From: BCD1 sp965230565
Lineage (GTDB): Bacteria > Bacteroidota > Bacteroidia > Chitinophagales > Saprospiraceae
Assembly: GCA_965230565.1 (NCBI GenBank)
Contig: CBDDLH010000016.1
Span: forward strand, 186,001 to 250,000
Direction of reading: 5' to 3'
DNA: 64,000 bases
The notes under the pieces were generated by a model. It was not told the DNA's origin and searched no databases. It was given only the letters and a program-made list of their open reading frames with translations. This document shows, piece by piece, positions 27,614 through 37,100 of the stretch. The position numbers were made by a program, and so were the translations under genes. The stretch's first letter is position 1. Every line of letters begins with the position of its first letter.

Positions 27614-27952
27614 ATGAAAATCTACCATAATCCACGTTGCAGAAAAAGCCGTGAGACACTTTCCATTCTTGAGGAAAACGGAATAAAGCCGGATATCATT
27701 CTTTACCTGAATGATACTCCTTCCAAACAAGAATTAAAGGATGTCCTGGATAAACTGGGTATGAAGGCATCAGAAATTATCCGGAAAGGGGAACAGATCT
27801 ATAAAGATAATTTCAAAGGAAAAGAACTCTCTGAGGATGAATGGCTGAATGCCATGGTTGAGTATCCGAAGTTAATTGAAAGACCTATTGTAGTTAAGGG
27901 AGACAAAGCTGTTTTGGGAAGGCCTCCACAAAATGTGCTGGAGTTGATTTAA
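27614..27952 (+). CDS. ArsC/Spx-family arsenate reductase-like protein
   Basis: A 112-residue thioredoxin-fold protein. The N-terminal active-site motif is YHNPRCRKSRETL with Cys10 at the position used by glutaredoxin-dependent arsenate reductases (usual motif NPxCxxSR). The C-terminal part has the family's IERPIVVKGDKAVLGRPPQNVLELI. No arsR, acr3 or other arsenic gene is nearby, so it may be a housekeeping YffB-like member rather than a true arsenate reductase. It stands alone between a terminator and the convergent miaA gene. Confidence 0.88.
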   Translation: MKIYHNPRCRKSRETLSILEENGIKPDIILYLNDTPSKQELKDVLDKLGMKASEIIRKGEQIYKDNFKGKELSEDEWLNAMVEYPKLIERPIVVKGDKAVLGRPPQNVLELI

Positions 27953-27971
27953 TCATTGATTGAGGAAAGCA

Positions 27972-29120
27972 TTATTTTCCATATTCTTCCATGAGCAATT
28001 CTTTTTCGTGTTGAAGAATTTCCCTCAGGTCATCATCTGCTACCTTCATTTCTATAGGGTGCCAAATCGATTTTTTCGACTTAATGGCAAAAGCGAAATA
28101 CCCCGATAAGGCTCCTCCTTTCGTTGCTGTCACTACTTTACTGCCTGCAGGGTATGTTTCCTCAGTCTCGAATTTTTCCTCTCTTAGATCAATGGTTTTT
28201 AAAATCAGATCATTGTTGGAAACAAAGTTAATGAACCGAATTGCAGCACGGGTTTCCTGTGGTCGAAAATGCTTCCAAAACCCGTCACGCCTCATCCAGG
28301 TGATCTGTCTTTTGGCATAACGACGTGAATTCTGCTTGATTTGTTCAACAGCTGATTCCAGGGTTTCCTGATCATTGAAATAGGCAAATAATTCCTGGTA
28401 TCCTACCGTTTGCAAAGCATTTAGATCCTGATTTGGAAGTAACTCCTGTACCTCTTCAAGAAGGTTGGCTTCCATCATCAGATCTACTCTTTGGTTAATC
28501 CTTTGGTAAAGCGTTGCTCTTGGATGATGAATTTGCAGAAAAACAGGAATGAAATTTCGCTTGGAATTGTTTCCGCGCCTGAATGAGGAGAAGGGCTTTC
28601 CGGTATGCCTTATGACTTCCACAGCCCTCATTAAACGGTGAGGATTCCTGAGGTCTACCTCTTCATAATATTCCGGATCTGAATGCTGAAGCTCCGCTTG
28701 TAATTTTTCCATTCCACCCATTTCAAAATCCGCTTCAACCTGCTTTCTTATCTCTTTGGGAATTTCAGGGAATTTGTCCAGCCCAAAGCAGACAGCATTT
28801 ATAAAAAGACCACTTCCTCCGGACATGACGACATAATCCCTGGACAAAAAGAGTTGATCCAATAATTCCAGTGTTTGTTTTTCAAAATCGCCGACACTGT
28901 AGTGGTCATGAATACTCAAACTGTCAATGAAATGGTGTTTTACTGCGGCCAGCTCTTCTGAAGTAGGTTTGGCAGTACCAATGCTCATTTCCCTGTAAAA
29001 TTGCCGACTGTCACAAGAAATGATTTCAGTATTAAAGTGCTGCGCAATATCGATGGCAAAACTCGTTTTCCCACTCGCAGTGGGACCTCCAATGACGATC
29101 AAATACTTGTTGGAAGACAT
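27972..29120 (-). CDS. miaA: tRNA dimethylallyltransferase with a C-terminal extension
   Basis: A 382-residue enzyme that transfers a dimethylallyl group to N6 of A37 in tRNAs reading UNN codons. The P-loop GGPTASGKTS (11-20), EIISCDSRQFYREMSIGTAKP, GGSGLFINA, the NPHRLMRAVEV segment and QTVGYQE (QTVGYQELF) are all present. The usual family end comes near RRYAKRQITWMRRDGFWKHF (about 266-285). About 85-95 further residues follow that ordinary MiaA proteins of about 300 residues lack; they contain SGYFAFAIKSKKSIWHPIE and end in an acidic helix. No stop or frameshift separates the two parts. A TATCTTCG box just ahead of the ATG resembles a -7 element. Confidence 0.93.
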   Translation of the reverse strand: MSSNKYLIVIGGPTASGKTSFAIDIAQHFNTEIISCDSRQFYREMSIGTAKPTSEELAAVKHHFIDSLSIHDHYSVGDFEKQTLELLDQLFLSRDYVVMSGGSGLFINAVCFGLDKFPEIPKEIRKQVEADFEMGGMEKLQAELQHSDPEYYEEVDLRNPHRLMRAVEVIRHTGKPFSSFRRGNNSKRNFIPVFLQIHHPRATLYQRINQRVDLMMEANLLEEVQELLPNQDLNALQTVGYQELFAYFNDQETLESAVEQIKQNSRRYAKRQITWMRRDGFWKHFRPQETRAAIRFINFVSNNDLILKTIDLREEKFETEETYPAGSKVVTATKGGALSGYFAFAIKSKKSIWHPIEMKVADDDLREILQHEKELLMEEYGK

Positions 29121-29166
29121 GGTGCGAAGATACAGGAATATTATTTACCTCAAAAAGTTACCGGCA

Positions 29167-30093
29167 TCAAGACCATCCCCTGGTGAGATCAAGCAACGTT
29201 CGCTCAAGCGTAGGGAATTTAAAAACAAATCCCATTTCAGGAAGTCGTTTAGAAACAACTTTTCGGCTTTTCAATAATAATTCCGTTTCTGTTCTAATAA
29301 AAAATGCACCGATCTCAAGGATCCAGGCGGGTGCCGGAATGCCAATTACATGTCCGGTGACCTTCCGAAGGGTTTTCATAAAAGTTGAATTTGGAACGGG
29401 GTAGGGGGCTGCGCAGTTGAAAATACCTGCTGCCTTTTCGTTGTTGACACACCATTCGCATATGCTTGCCAGATCATGAATATGGATCCAGCTGATAAAT
29501 TGTTTTCCATCACCTTGACGGCCTCCGAGTGCCAGCCTGGTGAGCCATCTCATTGGGGTGAGAGCACCTCCGTTTTTTCCTAAGGTTATGGCTGCCCTCA
29601 ATGCTACTTTCCTTGTTTCAGGAGTGTTGGAGTGAAAGAATTCTGCTTCCCAGGCTTTTACCACGCCTACGGAGAACCCAGCCCCAAGTATTCCATTTTC
29701 CTCATCGTTTGCCGATCCATCAGTGGTATGTTTGTAAACGGTGGCAGAAGAGGCGTTTATCCATACTTCAGGTGGATTGGCGCATTGAGAAATAGCTTTT
29801 GCAATCGCCTTGGTTGAAAGAATCCGACTATCCAGAATCGCCTGCTTGTTTCTGTTGTGATAACGGCAATTGACACTTTTTCCACTTAGATTTATAATGG
29901 CCCTGGCTCCTTCAAGCTCATTGGCCCAATCACTTACATTTTTTCCATCCCAGAGAACCTGCTTTGCTTCCCGGGCACTCTTTGCGGTTTTTCTGGAAAA
30001 AATGACAACCTTATAATTTTTTTGGTGAAAATAAGCGGTCAGGTTCTTTCCAATGAACCCGTTCCCGCCCGCAATGACTATCTTTTGTTTCAT
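29167..30093 (-). CDS. TIGR01777-type NAD(P)-dependent epimerase (SDR39U1 family)
   Basis: A 308-residue atypical extended short-chain dehydrogenase. The Rossmann motif is IAGGNGFIGKNL (6-17); INLSGKSVNCRY (about 69-80), INASSATVY and the late ISWIHIHDLASI are hallmark segments of this family, and the C-terminal 50 residues match the DUF1731 tail (PAPAWILEIGAFFIRTETELLL). Substrate and role are unknown for the family in bacteria; it is a probable sugar-nucleotide or quinone-type oxidoreductase. It lies 46 bases upstream of miaA on the same strand and has its own promoter-like sequence at 30110-30140. Confidence 0.88.
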   Translation of the reverse strand: MKQKIVIAGGNGFIGKNLTAYFHQKNYKVVIFSRKTAKSAREAKQVLWDGKNVSDWANELEGARAIINLSGKSVNCRYHNRNKQAILDSRILSTKAIAKAISQCANPPEVWINASSATVYKHTTDGSANDEENGILGAGFSVGVVKAWEAEFFHSNTPETRKVALRAAITLGKNGGALTPMRWLTRLALGGRQGDGKQFISWIHIHDLASICEWCVNNEKAAGIFNCAAPYPVPNSTFMKTLRKVTGHVIGIPAPAWILEIGAFFIRTETELLLKSRKVVSKRLPEMGFVFKFPTLERTLLDLTRGWS

Positions 30094-30109
30094 CTCCGTG
30101 GTTTTGAAA

Positions 30110-30140
30110 CAAAGATAATAATAAAATTCATAACTTTCAA
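30110..30140 (-). promoter_or_regulatory. Promoter of the SDR39U1-type gene
   Basis: Read on the minus strand: TTG (30140-30138), 20 bases, TATCTTTG (30117-30110). This fits the Bacteroidota -33/-7 pattern and puts transcription start a few bases before the ATG at 30093. The -33 element lies inside the palindrome at 30123-30164. Confidence 0.5.
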
Positions 30141-30164
30141 TAAATATTGAAAGTTATGAATTTT
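30123..30164 (-). terminator. 18-bp perfect stem after the SprB-repeat gene
   Basis: AAAATTCATAACTTTCAA (30123-30140) is perfectly complementary to 30147-30164 with a 6-base centre, making a 42-base near-palindrome. On the minus strand it follows the stop at 30201 and ends in TTTTATTATTAT, so a terminator for the long upstream gene is likely. It also overlaps the promoter of the SDR gene, so a binding site is possible. Confidence 0.65.
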
Positions 30165-30200
30165 GGATAATATAAATGAAAAGAAAGGGTAGGAGCTGGA

Positions 30201-33200
30201 TTATTTGACTAGAATAACTTCCCCCTTAAAGGTTTCGGTTATTCCATCTACAAACTCAATTTCTGCCATATAAACGAATACACCGGAATTGAGGGCTTGC
30301 CCCTGGAACATGCCGTCCCAGTGATTAATTGGATCATTTGGTAAAGCATTTATACGCTCATGCATTAGATCTCCTGCTCTGGAGAATATTCTGAATGATT
30401 TTATCCTTTCAATTCCAACGCCTGTAAAGATGCCAAAATCATCATTCACCCCGTCATTATTCGGACTGAACGCATTGGGGATGAAAACGTTTCGGTCTTT
30501 ATTAACCCATATGAATACGGCATCCTCTGCTGTACATTTGGTAAGTGTATCGAATACAGCGACGGAGTATAAAGTGGAAACATATGGACTTATGGTTATT
30601 TCACCTGCATTTATGGTGTCAGAATGATTCCAGTTATATTCCAGATTTAGACTATTGCTTAAGGCCTGAAGCTGTATTGTTTCACCAAGGGAGATTTCAA
30701 AATCTTCTCCAAGATCGACAAACAAGTCAGGTGGGCCTAATACTGTGATATCCAACGTTTCTTCACACCCTGAGATATCCTGGACAATAACCTGATAATT
30801 GCCTTCCTCCAGTCCTGTGAATGTCTCAAAAGAAGAGAAGTTCTCACCATCGATAGAATAAACATACCCGGGCATTCCTCCAAAAACAGTATCCACGTAA
30901 ATTTCACCTCCATTCACAGGATCCAGACAGGTAATATCTTTGGCGCTGACCTGAGCAATTAATTCATCAGGTTGGGTAAGGGTATAATTGGCTTCGGCCT
31001 CACATCCATTTTCATTGACTATTTGAAGCGTATATTCACCTGATGCCAGGTTACCCGACACAGCAGTAATGGAACCGGAACTCCAGTCATAACTAAGTGT
31101 ATTCCACGGTCCGGACACTTCCGCTTGCAGTACACCATCATTTTCCCCATAACAGCTGATCTCGCTGGCGACAGCGATATCCACCAGCAAAGGAGCGTTT
31201 GGTTGCGAAATTTCCACTGAAGTATATGCTTCGCAGCCATCAGTATTAGTAACGGTTACATCATAAAAACCAGCGGATAGCCCTGATATTTCAGGTGTAT
31301 CTTCACCGTCAACCCAATTGTAGGAAGCGGCTGTGCCGTTTTCCAATAAAACACCTGCCTGACCATCACTTCCTTCAAAACAGGACACATTTTGGATGGG
31401 ATTTGGTGTGGCAATAAATTCCAATGGTTCGTTAATGAAGAATGATGTTATGAGTTCACATCCGTTTTCATCCGTTATCGTAAGCTCATAAGTTCCCGTG
31501 CATAATCCGGTCAGGTCTTCACTGGTTTCTCCATTTGACCAAAGGAAGGTTTTATTTCCTGTCCCTCCAATACTCGATATGTCAATACTTCCATCGCAGA
31601 AGCTAAAGCAAGAAGCACCGATTACATTGGAAGTTGCCAGTTGCAACTCCTCGGGTTCAAAAATACCTGCAACAAATGTAGTATCGAAAAAGGCATCATT
31701 GATGGTAATTTCTACCGGACCTGCCGGCAGATTTTCAATGAGGGTTTCTGCTCCCTCCGAATCAATAGTACCTGATCCATTCAATCCGGAAGTGACCTGT
31801 GACCAGGAAAAATTATACGGTGGCTCTCCATTATAGGTAGTGAATCTGATGATACCATTATTTTCTCCATAACAATTCAGCGAATCATTTTCGAAAATAG
31901 GAACAATGCCGGTAAGGAATTCGACATCAAAACATTCAATGACCTCGCATCCAATATCATCAGTTATCGTTACACAACAATTACTTCCACCCATTAGTGT
32001 GGTTGCCGTTTGAGTTGTTTCACCGTTACACCACAGGTAGGAGAAGTTTCCGGTTCCACCACTGGCATTTGCGGTGGCCATACCTGTTGCTGTCATGCCA
32101 ATTGCAGGCGATTGATCAATAGTAGCGGTAAGGGGATCCAATACGGTTAAATTGGTAAAAACAATACTGTCGCATCCTGCAAAAACCTGAATGGTATCTG
32201 CATAATTACCAGAAGTTGTATAAAGGCTCGACCCAACCTGGTATTGGGTACCGGCGCAAATTGTGGTATCTACAGTTACCTTCGGTGTTATATCACCATT
32301 GTCGGTTACCCTGATTTTAAAAACACCTTTGGCATTAAAACCCGTACCATCAACCAGAATCCAGTACGGACGACCGGGATATAAACAGGTAGCGATCATA
32401 CTTTGATCGAGGTCATCGATATCGTATTGACTCATCACATGACCAAACGGCCCATTACAGAAGTTATTAAATGACCGGTATAATGCCAGTTGAATCCCAA
32501 TGGAATCAACGGTTCTGTCTGTAATCCCTTCTATCAAAACGTGGCCGGAAGGTGGAGCAATAAAACCAAACCAAACGGAATGTTGGCTGACAAAGGCCTG
32601 TACATAAGGATCATCTGTATCTGTTGAGCAGAAATTGGAAACCCAGTTGGGCGTTTCGACACTCCCTCCCTCGGGGACTTCTCCCAGGTCCTCATAATCA
32701 CATCGAAAATCTCCTCCTTCAACAATTCCAATATCAATAATTTCCAATCCGAAAACACCGGTAGTGGCAAGCGGTGCTGCTCCATCTACAAGAATATAAT
32801 AAGTTGTATTGGGCATTGGACATTCCACTGGCATCCATACATCATTTCCCGTGTCGAGCCAATAAGCCAGGACGAGGTCTAAAGGTCCGTCACATGCTCC
32901 CGTTTGTGAAGTGTAAACTGCTACCTGTAGATCAATATCAAACCCTGAAGCTTGTGGATCATTTACTGCATGAACGAAAAATTCTCCGGAGACATCCGCC
33001 CCTGTAGTAAATGAAAACCAAACTCCGGCATCATTGAAGAAAAAGCCCTCATCATTTGGTTGAGCATCCCCTGCATTTGTTGCACAAAGGTTATTGTATA
33101 AACCTAAAGATGCGTCACCTAGGGTATCTGCGAAACTCAAGACTCCCAGGTCAACAGCTGAGCAGATCGTATCGTTGCTGTAAATCTGTGTTAGAGAAGT

Positions 33201-33659
33201 ATTGGAAATAGTAAAGGTAACTTCTCCATCGGAAGAAAGGTTGTCCGGTAATCCGATGGTTTGCATAGCGCTGCTATTTGTCGCAGGTACGGTTACATCC
33301 TGGCAAATAGTTTCCTCACAGGTTTTGGTAACATCACATCCAATCCCTACTTCATAAGAAAGGCCATCGTTTTCAAAAGCACTGAAACAAATCTCAATGG
33401 TTGCCGGAACATCGGATTCACAATCGAAATTTTGAGTGTACTGAGTGTTGGGAAGGCTGGTGTAACAATTCCCGGATTCAGGGTAAATCACCTCTCCTTG
33501 CCCTTCAATATTGACTGTCCAAAAAGGATCTGCCTGTCCGATAAAATCGTTGCATGTCGTTGTGGATGAACCACTTTCTATAGTGACGCTTAACTGGATT
33601 TGTCCCCAGACAGAAATGTTGAGCATTAAAACAGGGAATAGTAGTAATAATTTTCTCAT
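30201..33659 (-). CDS. T9SS type B surface protein with SprB repeats
   Basis: A 1152-residue secreted protein. A signal peptide (MRKLLLLFPVLMLNISVWGQ) is followed by a Cys-rich N-terminal region of about 130 residues, then two related PPC-like beta-sandwich domains (about 165-320 and 330-460, marked by phrases such as ADVSGEFFVHAVND and TYYILVDGAAPL). From about 510 to 1040 there are about six SprB repeats (each with a pattern like CFEGSDGQAGVLLENG then LSAGFYDVTVTNTDGCE). The C-terminus is a gliding-motility-associated/T9SS type B domain beginning VFIPNAFSPNNDGVNDDFG. Such proteins are exported by T9SS and held at the surface, often as adhesins. The gap upstream carries terminators of the next gene, so it is transcribed separately. 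Confidence 0.9.
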   Translation of the reverse strand: MRKLLLLFPVLMLNISVWGQIQLSVTIESGSSTTTCNDFIGQADPFWTVNIEGQGEVIYPESGNCYTSLPNTQYTQNFDCESDVPATIEICFSAFENDGLSYEVGIGCDVTKTCEETICQDVTVPATNSSAMQTIGLPDNLSSDGEVTFTISNTSLTQIYSNDTICSAVDLGVLSFADTLGDASLGLYNNLCATNAGDAQPNDEGFFFNDAGVWFSFTTGADVSGEFFVHAVNDPQASGFDIDLQVAVYTSQTGACDGPLDLVLAYWLDTGNDVWMPVECPMPNTTYYILVDGAAPLATTGVFGLEIIDIGIVEGGDFRCDYEDLGEVPEGGSVETPNWVSNFCSTDTDDPYVQAFVSQHSVWFGFIAPPSGHVLIEGITDRTVDSIGIQLALYRSFNNFCNGPFGHVMSQYDIDDLDQSMIATCLYPGRPYWILVDGTGFNAKGVFKIRVTDNGDITPKVTVDTTICAGTQYQVGSSLYTTSGNYADTIQVFAGCDSIVFTNLTVLDPLTATIDQSPAIGMTATGMATANASGGTGNFSYLWCNGETTQTATTLMGGSNCCVTITDDIGCEVIECFDVEFLTGIVPIFENDSLNCYGENNGIIRFTTYNGEPPYNFSWSQVTSGLNGSGTIDSEGAETLIENLPAGPVEITINDAFFDTTFVAGIFEPEELQLATSNVIGASCFSFCDGSIDISSIGGTGNKTFLWSNGETSEDLTGLCTGTYELTITDENGCELITSFFINEPLEFIATPNPIQNVSCFEGSDGQAGVLLENGTAASYNWVDGEDTPEISGLSAGFYDVTVTNTDGCEAYTSVEISQPNAPLLVDIAVASEISCYGENDGVLQAEVSGPWNTLSYDWSSGSITAVSGNLASGEYTLQIVNENGCEAEANYTLTQPDELIAQVSAKDITCLDPVNGGEIYVDTVFGGMPGYVYSIDGENFSSFETFTGLEEGNYQVIVQDISGCEETLDITVLGPPDLFVDLGEDFEISLGETIQLQALSNSLNLEYNWNHSDTINAGEITISPYVSTLYSVAVFDTLTKCTAEDAVFIWVNKDRNVFIPNAFSPNNDGVNDDFGIFTGVGIERIKSFRIFSRAGDLMHERINALPNDPINHWDGMFQGQALNSGVFVYMAEIEFVDGITETFKGEVILVK

Positions 33660-33780
33660 TATTTGTTGTTTTCAAAAAAAAGCAGAAGTTGTTGTTGAGG
33701 GGTCAACAATAACAGAAGAGGTGTGGAGACGATTTTGCTGTTTACTTAACGGAAGCTAAAATACGATTATTATATGAAAT

Positions 33781-33810
33781 CCTGAATTTTGACAAATGCC
33801 AAAATTCGGG
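33781..33810. repeat. Short stem-loop ahead of the SprB-repeat gene
   Basis: CCTGAATTTTG (33781-33791) pairs with CAAAATTCGGG (33800-33810) with one G-U pair and an 8-base loop. It resembles in sequence the terminator at 33975-34012. No clear T-run follows on either strand. The rest of the 492-base gap 33660-34151 has no gene-like frame. Confidence 0.5.
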
Positions 33811-33974
33811 ATTCGATGATGCCTGATATTTTCAAACGGGAAAAGATCCTCGTGGACCTATTGACAGGAACCAGTACAGGTTATGATATTTGATGCCCTG
33901 TAGTTTTGGAAATCCCTATTTTAGAGCATATTGTGGCTTACAATGCCCCGGGAATTGATTATCTCAAGGGGCAT

Positions 33975-34012
33975 AAAAAATCCCCAATTTTGTCATAAAA
34001 CAAAATTGGGGA
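33975..34012 (-). terminator. Rho-independent terminator of the cohesin-repeat gene
   Basis: TCCCCAATTTTG (33981-33992) pairs perfectly with CAAAATTGGGGA (34001-34012), 8-base loop. On the minus strand T6 (33980-33975) follows directly. It is the natural end of the leftward transcript from the gene that stops at 34152. Confidence 0.85.
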
Positions 34013-34071
34013 TAACCTAGGAGGTTGTGTGATAAGCCCCCGAACGCTTCGTACCTATAAAATCATTCAAA

Positions 34072-34143
34072 TGCAAAAACTCTATTTTTCATCTCTTAAA
34101 TATTTCATTTCCTACAATAACTTAGAAAAATAGAGTTTTTGCA
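34072..34143. repeat. Perfect 19-bp inverted repeat directly after the cohesin-repeat gene
   Basis: TGCAAAAACTCTATTTTTC (34072-34090) is perfectly complementary to 34125-34143, with a 34-base spacer. It starts 8 bases after the stop codon of the leftward gene. A further GGTTGTG/CACAACC pair (34023-34029 and 34142-34148) could extend or compete with it. It is followed by a separate canonical terminator, so it may protect the 3' end of the mRNA. Confidence 0.7.
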
Positions 34144-34151
34144 CAACCCTG

Positions 34152-37100
34152 TTATCTGATGATGGTTACATCTCCTCTGATGATTTCCCCTTTGGAAATG
34201 TTTAGGCGGAGAATATAATAATAAGTACCATGCGGCAACTCATTACCTTCATCATTCAAACCATTCCAGTCATTGTTATAAGGAGCTGCTGTATAAACTA
34301 TATCTCCCCAACGATTGAAAATAATGATCTCATTATCGGGAAATTCGTCCGGTGCGTTGTTGGCCAGAATATCGAAAATGAGCATATCATTCAAACCATC
34401 TTCATTCGGAGTAATGGTATTGGCAATTTCCGGCTCATTCGGATCTTCAGGAACGATGATAACGATCGTGGCCTGATCACAAAGATCCGGACAATTGGTG
34501 CTGCAAATCTCATAGGTTACTTCAGTTTCACCTTCAGCTCCGGGGCCCACAGAGTAATAGTAGGTACCATTTACAAGACTATCCAATCGTCCGAAGGCAG
34601 GTTCGGATAAAATGGTAATGGTAACCTCAGAACTACTCGTGATATCATTGGCCAATATATTGGTTGAGCCGAACCTGATCTCTTCAGTAAGCTCGATCAG
34701 GTCGTTGTTGGCTACAGGAGCAGCTTCACCGGTGATTACCAGCGTATCTGAATCGTAGTCCGGACAGGCATCAGCAGATAAAGTCCAGATGAAGATATTA
34801 TCTCCCGGGAGTAGTGGCGATACATTGGTGACCGTTGATGTTGGATTATCAACAATGGCTCCACCCACAGAAGTCCAGACTCCTGTAGTACCAAATGGCA
34901 TGTTTGCTGAAATGGTAATGGAATCACCACAATGCAGACTGTCTGGCATTGTCATAGCATCTTCCGGGAACATAAAGGTTACCTCAACAGTGTCTGTACT
35001 TACACATCCATTATCTGTATCGGTGACCTGAATGGAATAAATTCCGGCACCTTCGATCATTGGAGAATTATCCATTTCCTGACCAGCAGAGATAGTACCT
35101 TCCACAGCTGTCCACAAATATTCAAACTCAGCTCCTTGAGAAGAACCTGATCCATCCAATTGTCCCACATCTCCACATTCGATAATAAAGTCTTCGCCTG
35201 CATCTGCTGTAGGAACTTCCGTGTCACTATCGACGGTTATGGTTTCTGATGAAGAACATCCGTTTGAAAGGAAGGTAACCGTCAAAACGTAATCACCAGG
35301 TTCGTCAACATCAACTACAAGGCTTCCTGAAGCCGGAGTGATGGTTCCGGGACCTGTCCATTCAATGCTGCTAAAATCACTTTCCATACCTGTTGCGCTC
35401 GCATCGATTTGCGTGGTGGTATTTTCACAGGTAATTAACGCTGGTGTGTCAAATGCAATGACAGGAGTAACGATATCCGCTTCAACAACCACTGTGTCAA
35501 TGCCTACACAACCATTAATATTATTAGTAATCGTTACCTCATAACTTCCTGCATCACATACGGTTGTTACCAGAGCATCCGCAGGATCCGGCATTCCGCC
35601 GTCGAGGCCTACCCAGGCAACGGTAATATCATTTACATCGACATTGACATCTGCGGTCAACTGGATACATTCAGTTTCGCAGGTGATCATGGTCGGAGCA
35701 ATAATATTCACTATGGGTTCCTCAAAATCTTCACCGACTACAATTTGATCAGTTGAGGAACAACCATTATTGACATTCAATACGGTAAGTTCATAAGTTC
35801 CTGCGGTTGCAACACTTGTCGTGCTGGTATTATCAGGAACGGGAGTTTCACCATCGACAATGTTTAACCAGGTGTAAGTGAATTCTGCTCCCATGGAGGT
35901 GTTTTCTCCACCCAGCGTTACCATATCGGTAATACAATCCAGATTATCATCCATTCCTGCATCAGCAATCGGAGCAATGGTGTCCAGGCCGATGATGAAT
36001 TCACCTGAAGCGAAACATCCTGTTAGCGTATCTGTAACGGTGATCGTATAAACACCTGGCATATCCACCTGAATGGATTCCCCTGTTTCATCACCGATAA
36101 ATGGCTGTTCGGTCCATAAAACAGTATAACCACCACTTGGAGAAGTGATCATATTGGGTTGCAGTGTTAAAGTGTCATTTTCACAGGTTATATTCTGAAC
36201 CGGATTGTCAATGGTGACAACGGGCGTCTCTGTATTTTCAAATACTTCAGCGCAATCTGTGGCAGTACATCCGTTATCCAGGTTAGTTACTTCGAGGCAG
36301 TAAAAACCTGCTGCTGTAGCAACATAGAATGAATCCGTAGACACTTCCGTTCCTTCCAAATCCGTCCAGGAATAAGCGAAATTGCCGTTGGTAGAAGTAT
36401 TCGGACCAAACAAGGTGTCACTTGGTACTTCACATGTTAATATGATGTCCTCTCCTGCATCTGCAATTGGTGACAAGGTGTCTATCCCAACATTGATCTG
36501 GGCCAAAGCAGTACAGTTGGTAGTTGTATCCGTAACCTCGAGGGTATAGACACCATCAGCCACCACGATGGGTGTAAGAGTTGTTTCCGTACCGGGAACA
36601 AACTGACCTCCTGTTGTTGCCCAGGTAAATATCAGATTCTCAGGAAGGGCACCATCAACCTCGGCAAGTATTTGAATACTGTCAACCAGACAAGTGAGGC
36701 TGGTATCTCCGGCAGGGGTTGTTGTTATCACAGGGAAATCCTCATTAGGTACAACCTCAATAGTATCTTGTGCTTCACAACCTGTAAGAGAATTAAATGC
36801 CACCAGGTAATAAACCCCTAATTCATTTACAGGTATGCTGGCGTTGTCAGAAATAAAAGTATTTTCAAAATCAAACCAACTATATTCAACAATAACTGGT
36901 GGATTATTTTCTGTAGTAGCGCTAAGTGTTATAGAGGTGTCGCATGCGAGTGTGACCGTTTCTGCGCCTGCGTTAATGATTGCTTCCGGCAAGAGCTGAT
37001 CATCCACCACTCTGACAGTATCGGTGGAAGAACAACTTAGAAGAATATTGGTAACTGTAATTTGGTAAAGTCCGGGACCGGTTACCTGCGGCATCAGTAA

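Noticed and set aside
27614..27952. Arsenic resistance operon
   Set aside because: Only the ArsC-like gene is present, with no regulator or efflux gene, so no operon can be claimed.
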